Assembly: GCA_947494325.1 (NCBI GenBank)
Contig: CANLUS010000005.1
Span: 186,001 to 250,000 of the forward strand
Reading direction: 5' to 3'
Length of the DNA: 64,000 nucleotides
From: an uncultured Flavobacteriaceae bacterium
GTDB lineage: Bacteria > Bacteroidota > Bacteroidia > Flavobacteriales > Flavobacteriaceae
The number at the start of each line of letters is the position of its first letter. Position 1 is the stretch's first letter. Made by a program: the position numbers and the translations under genes. Below, piece after piece: positions 54,714 to 62,831 of this stretch. Under the pieces are notes generated by a model. The model saw only the letters and a program-made list of their open reading frames with translations. It did not search any database and had not been told where the DNA came from.

Positions 54714-56675
54714 ATGATAACCAAAACTACCATAGACAAAGTTTTTGAAACGGCTCGTGTCGAAGAAGTCATCGGTGATTTTGTACAATTAAAGAAAGCA
54801 GGTAGTAATTTTAAAGGTTTGAGTCCTTTTGCAGACGAGAAATCGCCTTCTTTTATGGTGTCCCCAGTTAAGCAAATTTGGAAGGATTTCAGTACAGGAA
54901 AGGGGGGGAATGCCATTTCTTTCTTGATGGAACATGAGCATTATTCATATCCTGAAGCGATTCGTTATCTCGCTAAAAAATACAACATAGAAATTGAGGA
55001 AACCGAGCAGTCTGATGAGCAAAAAGAGCAACAGAATGAGCGTGAAAGTATGTACTTAGTTTCTGAATATGCTCGTAATTATTTTCATGATATATTACTA
55101 AATACCCAAAAGGGTAAGGCCATTGGCTTATCCTATTTTAAAGAACGCGGATTTACGAATGAAACCATAGAAACCTTCGAATTAGGTTATGGGCTAGAAG
55201 ACTGGAGTGCCTTTACGGATACCGCGATTAAAAAAGGGTATCAACTAGAATTTTTAGAAAAAACAGGCCTGACCATAGTTAAAGAAAATAAGCAGTTCGA
55301 TCGTTTTAGAGGACGTGTTTTATTTCCGATTCATAGTATGTCTGGTAGAGTACTTGGTTTTGGGGGACGTATTTTGTCTACCGAAGCTAAAGCTGCCAAG
55401 TACTTAAATTCACCAGAAAGTGAGATTTATCACAAGAGTAAAGTACTTTATGGTATTTTCCATGCAAAACAAACCATTGCCAAAGAAGATAATTGTTATC
55501 TAGTAGAAGGGTATACCGATGTAATCTCATTTTATCAAACTGGTATCAAGAATGTGGTAGCCTCCTCTGGTACTGCCTTGACCTCTGATCAAATTCGTTT
55601 AGTAAATCGGTTAACGCAAAATATTACCGTTTTATTCGATGGCGATGCTGCCGGTATCAGAGCCTCAATTCGAGGTATAGATCTGATTCTAGAACAAGGT
55701 ATGAATGTGAAGGTAGTTGCGTTTCCCGATGGAGAAGATCCAGATAGCTTCGCAAAAAATCATTCATTAGAAGAATTACAAACATATCTAAAAGAACACT
55801 CACAAGATTTCATTCAATTTAAGGTATCATTGTTAATGGATGAGGCCCAGAATGATCCTGTGAAAAAAGCCGCGTTGATTCGAGATATCGTGGTGAGTAT
55901 TTCGAAGATTCCAAACAATATTCAACGAGAAATCTATGTGCAAGAATGTTCACGTATTATGGATATTTCTGAAAAAGTACTGTTTAGTGAACTGGCACAA
56001 TTGTCAAAACGAGAATTACGGGATGCTGCGAAAAAGCCATTACAAAAAAATGAAGAACCTTCTTTTGAAGTAGTGAAAGGGAAGCCCCAAGAGTTGAAAA
56101 AGGTAGATCAACTTAATAGATTAGAGAAAAAACTCATTGAAATTTTGTTATTGTATGGTGATAGAGAAGTTGACTTTACCGATTTTGTGGAGGTAGAAGA
56201 TGATGAAGGGAATGTAAAAATTGTTAAAGAAGACTATCAAAACACGGTTTCGAAAGAGATTTACTTGCATTTACATGATGATGAAATAGAATTCAGTAAT
56301 ACCGTTTTTAAGAAGATTTATTATCATATTATTCATCAATTAAATCAAGATGAAGCTGTAAATATTGATACATTTATCAATAGTGAAGATGAAGAAATAG
56401 GGCAAGCAGTGACTGATATTTTGATGGACGATGAAAAGTACGTGTTGAGTGATTGGCTACGTAAAGAAATATATGTCAAAGGAAAAGATAAGAACCTGTC
56501 AAAACTCGTGATGGATGCCATCTTAAATTTACGCCGGATATTGATCGAGTTAAAGATCAAAGAATTGATAGACGAAGAACAGCCTATCGAAGAGCGCCAA
56601 AGTATGCTCGAAATGATCGTGAATTATACCTCTCTTAAAAAATTACTATTTGAGAAATTGAATCGAGTGGTTTAA
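54714..56675 (+). CDS. dnaG: DNA primase, zinc-finger degenerate
   Basis: 653 residues. Makes RNA primers for replication. The TOPRIM core is intact: LVEGYTDVISF with its Glu and VLFDGDAAGIRAS (metal-binding DGD), and the FRGRVLFPI RNAP-basic motif. At the N-terminus the region homologous to the primase zinc finger reads FKGLSPFADEKSPSFMV and WKDFSTGKGG, so the usual Cys-His-Cys-Cys ligands are Ser37, Ala40, Asp58 and Thr61. The fold motif is otherwise kept. I recall the same loss in other flavobacterial DnaG proteins. The C-terminal DnaB-binding part (about 470-653) is highly acidic in its first half. Confidence 0.95.
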   Translation: MITKTTIDKVFETARVEEVIGDFVQLKKAGSNFKGLSPFADEKSPSFMVSPVKQIWKDFSTGKGGNAISFLMEHEHYSYPEAIRYLAKKYNIEIEETEQSDEQKEQQNERESMYLVSEYARNYFHDILLNTQKGKAIGLSYFKERGFTNETIETFELGYGLEDWSAFTDTAIKKGYQLEFLEKTGLTIVKENKQFDRFRGRVLFPIHSMSGRVLGFGGRILSTEAKAAKYLNSPESEIYHKSKVLYGIFHAKQTIAKEDNCYLVEGYTDVISFYQTGIKNVVASSGTALTSDQIRLVNRLTQNITVLFDGDAAGIRASIRGIDLILEQGMNVKVVAFPDGEDPDSFAKNHSLEELQTYLKEHSQDFIQFKVSLLMDEAQNDPVKKAALIRDIVVSISKIPNNIQREIYVQECSRIMDISEKVLFSELAQLSKRELRDAAKKPLQKNEEPSFEVVKGKPQELKKVDQLNRLEKKLIEILLLYGDREVDFTDFVEVEDDEGNVKIVKEDYQNTVSKEIYLHLHDDEIEFSNTVFKKIYYHIIHQLNQDEAVNIDTFINSEDEEIGQAVTDILMDDEKYVLSDWLRKEIYVKGKDKNLSKLVMDAILNLRRILIELKIKELIDEEQPIEERQSMLEMIVNYTSLKKLLFEKLNRVV

Positions 56676-56752
56676 AAAAATCCATTTGATCAAGAAATAA
56701 CTTTTTCTCGAAAAAGGATGATTTTCCACCTTTTCTAACTCATTACTTTTAC

Positions 56753-56760
56753 TATCTTTG
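56753..56760 (+). promoter_or_regulatory. -7 element of the toxin-like lipoprotein gene
   Basis: TATCTTTG matches TAnnTTTG, 38 bases before the ATG at 56798; no TTG at the expected distance. Confidence 0.5.
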
Positions 56761-56797
56761 GTCACACTAAATGTTGCTAATTTTATAATACTATTCT

Positions 56798-58783
56798 ATG
56801 AAAAACTATTTCAAAGCTTTGGCTTTATTATTCACGTTTATTTTATTAACGAATTGTGAAAAAGATAACATAACAGGAAATTCAGAAGTTGAAATAAAGA
56901 AAGCACCTTTTGTTTTAAAAAGAACTAGTCTTTCCGAAATCCCAGATATTAAGAATTTTTTAGTTGGTAATAGTGGAGAAGATATTTTTAATAAAAGTAC
57001 CGAGATATACGGGGCAATTTTTGATGTAGATAATGTGTTGGAAGTTATAGACACCTTAAACAATACCGATTATTCTTTTCGATTTATTTACCCTGATACG
57101 CCAATAGGTACATTTTATAATCTAGTCGTAGGAAAAACATCACAAGGAGATCATAAAGTACCTTACGTTACTAAATATGTTTGTGATGAAGATCAGTTGG
57201 AGGAGTATATTTCAAATGACCTTGATTTTAGATTTTTTGTAGGTAAAATCTATAGATATAAATATACGGACTTTTTTCTTCTAGGTAGTTTCTTGAAAGC
57301 TGGCTCTACTTGCTCAAATGATGAAACAGATGTTAATGGAGATCCAATTCCTTGCGACAATTCTAATGTTAATAGTACTGGCACTGGAGGAGCCGCAAAT
57401 GGAGACTCTACTACAGGAGATGGTCATGGTGCTTATTCAAGTGGGTCAACATCAAATAGTGGTTCATATACAGTTTATTCTGGTTCTTCTACTGGCGATG
57501 ATGGTGGACGATCAGGAATGTGCATGGAGAAATATGATTATTTTGATAATGGTAGATATGTAGGAACTACTACGCATTGGCGTCCATGCGATGATATTGA
57601 CGATAAATCTGCATCTTTGAAGAATGCGTCTTCAGATTGCCCTGAATGTGCAACAGATGGAAATTCAGGCGTAAATACTTATGCAAAACCTGTTCAAAAA
57701 ACGAATTACTACTTAGACAATGTATTATCTACAAGTGAGTTAAATTTTCTCAATCGATATACTCATATTGCTGAAGAAATTAACGAATTATTACTTGCTA
57801 ATAGGAATGAGGATGATTCTTTTTCAGGAGAAGTAAAGAGATTGGCCGAAGAATTGATTCAAGTTGATGTAATATTAAATAGTGAATTTGAAATAAAAAC
57901 GACAACAAGGATACCATTTGAATTAAATACTTGTTGTCCTGGAGATTGTTGTCCTGACCCTCTTATTTATGAAGATGATTTAATTATTCATGAATATGGT
58001 ATCAAACCTATTCAAGCATCAGTTGATGCTACCTTCAACATAATAGTTGGTGGGGCCTCTTTATTAATGTCTGATGATGGATATGGAAGAAGAGTAAGAA
58101 GTTTAATGACGTCAATTGGAGTGCAGGTTCCTTCCGATGTTAGTAATGAACACTTATCTCGCATTTATCAAATTAAGAAAAGAGATGGTATTGTTATTGT
58201 TGAATATAGACCAGGAATTTTGGGAAGTATGCTTGACGTTGGTCTGACAACATTAGATCTATTATCCTTTTTATCGCCAAGTAAAGGGGGAGGAGCTTTT
58301 TTGGCTATTCGTTCTGGTGGTAATGCAACAATTACTGCTATAACAAGTCACCTTAGAAAAATCAGTGTGACGAGTGATAAAATATCAAGTACTATTGATA
58401 TTTATAAAGATAGAGCTAGATTCGTTCTAGAAGGCACGGGGCCTAATAGCAAGGTTAAGGGGCATCATCCACTGGCCAAAAGTGCATTCAAAAGTGATAA
58501 GTTTTACGATCTTAAAAAAGCGTTCAGTGTTTCTGCGGATGCCTTGGGTGGCCAGGCAGTACATAATGCCATTACGGGTAATCAGAATAGGCTTTATACT
58601 GCCTTTGCAAGGAAGGGTGAAGTTCTAACAATAGATAAGATGGCAGATATTGAAATTCAAGCTATGGTAGATGCAGGTATCCCGAGAGATGTAGCATCAG
58701 GATGGGTGATAAAGGCCTTAGAAGATTTATCTGCGCAAGGAGTTAAAATGATTACCAATATTCCTTGGAATGGTTTAAATTAA
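56798..58783 (+). CDS. Predicted surface lipoprotein with C-terminal GHH-type nuclease-like toxin domain
   Basis: 661 residues. The signal peptide ends in FILLTNC (Cys20); the mature start CEKDN resembles the charged lipoprotein export signal that sends flavobacterial lipoproteins to the cell surface. Residues about 165-240 are Gly/Ser/Thr/Asn/Asp-rich, then come Cys clusters (CPECATDG; LNTCCPGDCCPDP) and a hydrophobic helix (about 470-510). The last 110 residues form a compact domain with KGHHPLAKSAF (His556-His557), ITGNQNRLYTAFAR, MADIEIQAMVDAGIPRDVASGW and IPWNG. This matches, by my recollection, C-terminal domains of polymorphic toxins in the HNH/Endonuclease VII group. A small acidic gene follows 5 bases later. 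Nuclease activity is inferred; an alternative is a non-toxic surface protein. Confidence 0.75.
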   Translation: MKNYFKALALLFTFILLTNCEKDNITGNSEVEIKKAPFVLKRTSLSEIPDIKNFLVGNSGEDIFNKSTEIYGAIFDVDNVLEVIDTLNNTDYSFRFIYPDTPIGTFYNLVVGKTSQGDHKVPYVTKYVCDEDQLEEYISNDLDFRFFVGKIYRYKYTDFFLLGSFLKAGSTCSNDETDVNGDPIPCDNSNVNSTGTGGAANGDSTTGDGHGAYSSGSTSNSGSYTVYSGSSTGDDGGRSGMCMEKYDYFDNGRYVGTTTHWRPCDDIDDKSASLKNASSDCPECATDGNSGVNTYAKPVQKTNYYLDNVLSTSELNFLNRYTHIAEEINELLLANRNEDDSFSGEVKRLAEELIQVDVILNSEFEIKTTTRIPFELNTCCPGDCCPDPLIYEDDLIIHEYGIKPIQASVDATFNIIVGGASLLMSDDGYGRRVRSLMTSIGVQVPSDVSNEHLSRIYQIKKRDGIVIVEYRPGILGSMLDVGLTTLDLLSFLSPSKGGGAFLAIRSGGNATITAITSHLRKISVTSDKISSTIDIYKDRARFVLEGTGPNSKVKGHHPLAKSAFKSDKFYDLKKAFSVSADALGGQAVHNAITGNQNRLYTAFARKGEVLTIDKMADIEIQAMVDAGIPRDVASGWVIKALEDLSAQGVKMITNIPWNGLN

Positions 58784-58788
58784 GTGAG

Positions 58789-59163
58789 ATGAAAACGAAT
58801 AAAGAAATATTAGATGATTTTGGGAAAGAAGTTGTCAGAAATGTGTTCGATGATAACTATAGATACTCAAAGAACATATTATTTGACAATACTAAATGGG
58901 GCGAAGGCAAGGAGTTTACGGAAGTTTTTAATAAGCTAAGTTCGGAAGATAAAACAGTGATTTCGAAGTACTTTTCGGAATCTCTAAAAACTACAATATT
59001 TAGTTTTTTGTCCATTTTTGAGGAAAATGATCAATTCAAATTGTATTATGAAGAAGGTCAAGAAAAGGTGAATTTAGCAGATATAAGTGAGATGCTAAAG
59101 GGAGAACCTATTATTGAAAATGGTTGGATAGATCGTTTTAGTGAGGAGTTGAAAAAAGATTAA
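58789..59163 (+). CDS. Probable immunity protein for the upstream toxin-like lipoprotein
   Basis: 124 residues from the ATG at 58789 (an earlier in-frame start at 58765 would overlap the toxin gene). No signal peptide, so it is cytoplasmic. It is acidic and helical: KEILDDFGKEVVRNVFDDNY, LSSEDKTVISKYFSES, FLSIFEENDQFKLYYEEG, VNLADISEMLKGEPIIENGWIDRF. Its size, acidity and position directly after a nuclease-like toxin domain are those of a cognate immunity protein. I recall similar EILDxFGK...ENGWIxRF proteins beside toxins in Bacteroidota but know no name for the family. Confidence 0.7.
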   Translation: MKTNKEILDDFGKEVVRNVFDDNYRYSKNILFDNTKWGEGKEFTEVFNKLSSEDKTVISKYFSESLKTTIFSFLSIFEENDQFKLYYEEGQEKVNLADISEMLKGEPIIENGWIDRFSEELKKD

Positions 59164-59225
59164 AATAAAACTTTAATATGGTTATTTTGTTTTTATAATT
59201 CGATTACTATGGAGTCAAATTATGA

Positions 59226-59357
59226 ATGAGAAATTTCGAATTATTAAAGAAACCATTTTTCGTACTTACGAGAAAAAAAGAAATGGACTTAGATTCTGTA
59301 ATTAGTCGAATCATTGAAATTGTTCCAACGAAAATAGGTGAAGATGAAATGGTGTAA
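59226..59357 (+). CDS. Short ORF, possible gene remnant
   Basis: A 43-residue frame (MRNFELLKKPFFVLTRKK, then DLDSVISRIIEIVPTKIGED) in the 200-base gap after the immunity gene. A second overlapping frame starts 4 bases earlier (59222) and ends after 27 residues. It is AT-rich, has no recognised match and no clear promoter, and could be the relic of a further immunity gene or noise. Confidence 0.3.
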   Translation: MRNFELLKKPFFVLTRKKEMDLDSVISRIIEIVPTKIGEDEMV

Positions 59358-59366
59358 AATTAAAAA

Positions 59367-60158
59367 CTACCCCTTCAACTCCTTAGGAATCACACAAACC
59401 GGAATAGGGTCCATTTTATGTTTGTTAGCCTTGTTTCGCCAGGTGTAAATTTCCATGACACGTTGCTCTCTACCTTCAAAATCATCGGCGGTTTTGCCTT
59501 CATCAGCTCTATACATCGCCCATTCTAATTCGTCATAACTCGCACCAATCTGGTCTTCATCAGTTCTAGAATCTCCAAATAAACCATCAGTAGGCTTCGC
59601 CCCTAAAATCGAGGCAGGTACATTCAAATACTTTCCTACGGCATAGACTTCTGATTTCATCAAGTCAGCAATCGGACTCAAATCAACACCGCCATCACCG
59701 TATTTGGTATAGAAACCTACACCGAAATCTTCTACCTTATTTCCAGTGCCACATACTAAATAGCCGTTAATACCTGCAAAATAGTACAAGGTTGTCATAC
59801 GTAAACGAGCTCTGGTGTTCCCTAAAGATAAATCTACCTTGTCTTTGTCGCCATCTGTGGGCAAGGTGTCTTTTAGAACATCAAAAGCGGCGGTTAAATC
59901 TACATTCTTTGAACTTACATTGTCATAGCGTTCTTTTAATTGGGCAATATGTTCTTTTGCTCTGTTAACTTGATTTTGTCCTTGATGAATTGGCATTTCT
60001 AAACATAAAACATCAAAACCAGTTTCCGCGCAAAGCGAAGAGGTTACCGCAGAATCGATACCGCCAGACACTCCTACCACAAAGCCATTGACGTTGGCGT
60101 TTGTTGCATAATCTTTTAACCATTTAACAATATGTTTTGTAACTTTTTCTGTATGCAT
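59367..60158 (-). CDS. nadE: NH3-dependent NAD synthetase
   Basis: 263 residues: ATP-binding P-loop GVSGGIDSAVTSSL, then LGNTRARLRMTTLYYFA, GTGNKVEDFGVGFYTKYGDGGVDLSPI, KPTDGLFGDSRTDEDQIG. No glutaminase domain, so it uses ammonia. Completes NAD synthesis, linked to nadK in the window. It is divergent from gldB across a 58-base gap. Confidence 0.96.
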   Translation of the reverse strand: MHTEKVTKHIVKWLKDYATNANVNGFVVGVSGGIDSAVTSSLCAETGFDVLCLEMPIHQGQNQVNRAKEHIAQLKERYDNVSSKNVDLTAAFDVLKDTLPTDGDKDKVDLSLGNTRARLRMTTLYYFAGINGYLVCGTGNKVEDFGVGFYTKYGDGGVDLSPIADLMKSEVYAVGKYLNVPASILGAKPTDGLFGDSRTDEDQIGASYDELEWAMYRADEGKTADDFEGREQRVMEIYTWRNKANKHKMDPIPVCVIPKELKG

Positions 60159-60173
60159 TGCGAAACAATTTAG

Positions 60174-60181
60174 TAGTTTTG
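60174..60181 (+). promoter_or_regulatory. -7 element upstream of gldB
   Basis: TAGTTTTG matches TAnnTTTG, 35 bases before the GTG start; the nearest TTG (60158-60160) is only 13 bases away, so the -33 is unclear. Confidence 0.4.
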
Positions 60182-60216
60182 TCGTTAAAGCGAAAATACT
60201 AAAAAATCTAAAAATT

Positions 60217-61185
60217 GTGAAGGCGATTTACAAATATAATATACTCTTTTTATGTGTAAGCATATTATTTTCTTGCGCAAAGGAAAATAAGCTGACTGTT
60301 GATGTTTCAGATATTGGGGTAAATCTTAAAGTGGATCGTTTCGACACCGCTTTCTATAATACACCAGTTGACCAACTTGGACATTTAAAAAAAATGTATC
60401 CTCGTTTGTTCCCTACAAATACACCGGACAGTATTTGGGTGGCCAAAATGCAAGATAAAGATGAGCAAGAGTTGTTTTCAGAAACACAAAAGCTTTATGA
60501 GAATTTTGATGAACAAAATGATCGTTTAATTTCATTGTTTAAGCATGTAAAATACTATTATGAAGGGTTTGAAGAACCAACGGTAGTAACTTTACTAACG
60601 AATGTCAATTATGAAAGTAAAGTGATTTCACGAGATAGCTTATTATTAATTTCATTAGATGTTTTTTTAGGCGCAGATAGCCCTATTTATGATGATTTTC
60701 CTGAATACATTAAAAGAAACTTTACTAATGATCATATTGTAGTAGCTGCTGCTGCTGAATTGGCTAAGAGAGAGATACCAAGAACAAATGATAGAACATT
60801 TATTGCTAGAATTATACAGCGAGGAAAGTTATTGTATATGTTAGACGCTTTCTTGCCCGAAGAAAATGATGCTCTAAAAATAGGCTATACCGAAGCTCAA
60901 ATACATTGGGCAGATTTTAACGATGTTGATGTTTGGAAGTATTTTATCGAAAATGACTACCTTTTTAGTACCGATCAAGAATTATCTAGACGTTTTATAG
61001 AGGAGGCGCCATTTTCGAAGTTCTTTTTGGCAAATGATAATGAGTCTCCTGGTAAAATAGGGGCATGGTTTGGTTGGCAAATTGTAAGAGCCTATATGCA
61101 AAATAATGAGGTGAGTTTACAAGAAATGCTTCGAACTGATAATGCAGTAATTTTTAAAAAATCAAAATATAAACCAACAAAGTAA
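60217..61185 (+). CDS. gldB: Gliding motility lipoprotein GldB
   Basis: 322 residues, GTG start, lipobox ILFSCAKE (Cys20). Family segments include VNLKVDRFDTAFYNTPV, YPRLFPTNTPDSIWVAKM, and the C-terminal PGKIGAWFGWQIVRAYM. GldB is required for gliding and for type IX secretion in Flavobacterium johnsoniae, as an outer-envelope lipoprotein. The stop overlaps the gldC ATG (TAATG). Its presence suggests, but does not prove, a gliding or T9SS-bearing organism. Confidence 0.95.
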   Translation: MKAIYKYNILFLCVSILFSCAKENKLTVDVSDIGVNLKVDRFDTAFYNTPVDQLGHLKKMYPRLFPTNTPDSIWVAKMQDKDEQELFSETQKLYENFDEQNDRLISLFKHVKYYYEGFEEPTVVTLLTNVNYESKVISRDSLLLISLDVFLGADSPIYDDFPEYIKRNFTNDHIVVAAAAELAKREIPRTNDRTFIARIIQRGKLLYMLDAFLPEENDALKIGYTEAQIHWADFNDVDVWKYFIENDYLFSTDQELSRRFIEEAPFSKFFLANDNESPGKIGAWFGWQIVRAYMQNNEVSLQEMLRTDNAVIFKKSKYKPTK

Positions 61186-61520
61186 TGGCAGTACATACAT
61201 CTGAAATTAAATTTACAGTTGAATTAGATGATAATAAAATTCCAGAAAAATTATCTTGGGATGCGAAAGATGGCGGCGTTGATAATGAAGAGACTAAGGC
61301 CTTTATGATTTCTGTGTGGGATCCAAATAAAAAGGAAACCTTGAAAATGGATTTATGGACTAAAGACATGCCTTTAGAGGAAATGCAGCATTTCTTTCAT
61401 CAAACATTATTGTCAATGTCAGATACCTTTTTTCGGGCAACCAACGATGAAAAAATGACAGCCACCATGCGAGATTTTTGTGCTTATTTTGCAGAAAAAT
61501 TAGAATTATTGAAAGAGTAA
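61185..61520 (+). CDS. gldC: Gliding motility protein GldC
   Basis: 111 residues, no signal peptide; HTSEIKFTVELDDNKIPEKLSWDAKDGG and the end MRDFCAYFAEKLELLKE match GldC. Co-translated with gldB. In F. johnsoniae GldC improves motility but is not essential. Confidence 0.95.
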   Translation: MAVHTSEIKFTVELDDNKIPEKLSWDAKDGGVDNEETKAFMISVWDPNKKETLKMDLWTKDMPLEEMQHFFHQTLLSMSDTFFRATNDEKMTATMRDFCAYFAEKLELLKE

Positions 61521-61559
61521 TTCTGTATTTAGACTTACCGTACGATAGGAGTAGGGCTT

Positions 61560-62699
61560 TTATTTAACGGTTAATTCTACCTCATTAATTTGCTTAATGA
61601 TAGCATGGTAGTCCTGTTTTTTATTCACAAAATCAAGTTCCGAAACATCAATGATCAAGGTGTTTAAATTTTGCTCAGTTTTGATGAATCCAGCATATCC
61701 TTGATGTATTTTTTCTAAATACTCGCTAGCAATATTCTGTTCATAATCTCTTCCCCTTTTTTTGATATTTTTTAAAAGGCGTTCGGTGTTCTGATATAAA
61801 TAAACATAGAGATCTGGTTTAGTGATTTCTTTATACATAATATCGAACATGCGTCGATACAATACATATTCTTCTTTAGCTAAGGTAACTTGAGCGAATA
61901 TGAGAGATTTGAAAATATAATAATCAGAAACAATAAAGTTTTTGAAGAGATCAAATTGGGCAAGATCATCAGATAGCTGTGAATATCGATCAGCTAAAAA
62001 ACTCATTTCCAATGGAAACGCATATCGCTCTTTATCTTCATAGAATTTTGGTAAAAAAGGATTATCCGCAAAACGCTCTAATACCAATTTGGCATTAAAG
62101 TCATCACCAATCATTTTCGCTAAGGTTGTTTTACCAGCACCAATATTCCCTTCAATAGCAATGTAATTATATTTGTCGACGAGCGAAATAGGACGTTCTA
62201 GTTGTAAATCAGTTTTTTCAATGTCAGAAGCATCGTTACAACTCTGTAAACAAATCAGAATTGTCTTTTTAGCAATTGGATGCCTCATATTAGGAGCAAT
62301 TTCGGTTAAGGGTACCATGACGAATTTTCTGTCAAGCATACTTGGATGTGGCACTTTTAAGTTCTCATAAAAAATTATTTCATCATCAAAAAGCAGTACA
62401 TCAATATCAATGATTCTTGCCTCATATTTCTCAGCAACACCTCTTTTTCTGCCCATAGCAGTTTCTATTTCGAGTACCGTTTTGAGTAGTTTTTCTGGAG
62501 TTAAATTTGTAGATACTTCAATACAAACATTTAAAAAATCATCACTTTTAAAACCCCAAGATGCGGTTTTATAAACCGAGGAAATCTGCACAATTCTACC
62601 TACTTTTTGAGCGATTTCGTCACAGGCTTTTTGCAAATTCGACAAGGTATTTCCTTGATTGGTACCGAGTGATAAATATGTAGTACGTTGAATTTTCAT
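61560..62699 (-). CDS. folK: Fused HPPK (FolK) and deoxynucleoside kinase
   Basis: 379 residues. Residues about 5-155 are 6-hydroxymethyl-7,8-dihydropterin pyrophosphokinase (YLSLGTNQGNTLSNLQKAC, GRKRGVAEKYEARIIDIDVLLFDDE, VPHPSMLDRKFVMVPLTEIAP), a folate enzyme. Residues about 170-379 are a deoxynucleoside-kinase domain with P-loop IAIEGNIGAGKTTLAKMI, DRYSQLSDD and a KRGRDYEQNI lid. The two halves catalyse unrelated reactions; such fusions are common in flavobacteria to my knowledge. Gene symbol given for the first half. Confidence 0.94.
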   Translation of the reverse strand: MKIQRTTYLSLGTNQGNTLSNLQKACDEIAQKVGRIVQISSVYKTASWGFKSDDFLNVCIEVSTNLTPEKLLKTVLEIETAMGRKRGVAEKYEARIIDIDVLLFDDEIIFYENLKVPHPSMLDRKFVMVPLTEIAPNMRHPIAKKTILICLQSCNDASDIEKTDLQLERPISLVDKYNYIAIEGNIGAGKTTLAKMIGDDFNAKLVLERFADNPFLPKFYEDKERYAFPLEMSFLADRYSQLSDDLAQFDLFKNFIVSDYYIFKSLIFAQVTLAKEEYVLYRRMFDIMYKEITKPDLYVYLYQNTERLLKNIKKRGRDYEQNIASEYLEKIHQGYAGFIKTEQNLNTLIIDVSELDFVNKKQDYHAIIKQINEVELTVK

Positions 62700-62739
62700 C
62701 TTGTTAGGACAAAGAAAATAAAATCAGTCAATAAAAGTT

Positions 62740-62747
62740 TATATTTG
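62740..62747 (+). promoter_or_regulatory. -7 element upstream of sppA
   Basis: TATATTTG matches TAnnTTTG, 85 bases before the sppA ATG. Confidence 0.4.
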
Positions 62748-62831
62748 CTGCTTTAAATTTATGAACATTTTAAGAAGTTAAATGTAACGGAAGCCTTTAA
62801 AAGAAGACTTATTTATTAAAATAATAAACGA

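Noticed and set aside
57318-57563. 81-codon frame in the linker of the toxin-like lipoprotein
   Set aside because: Alternate frame of the low-complexity stretch; unlikely protein and no start signals.
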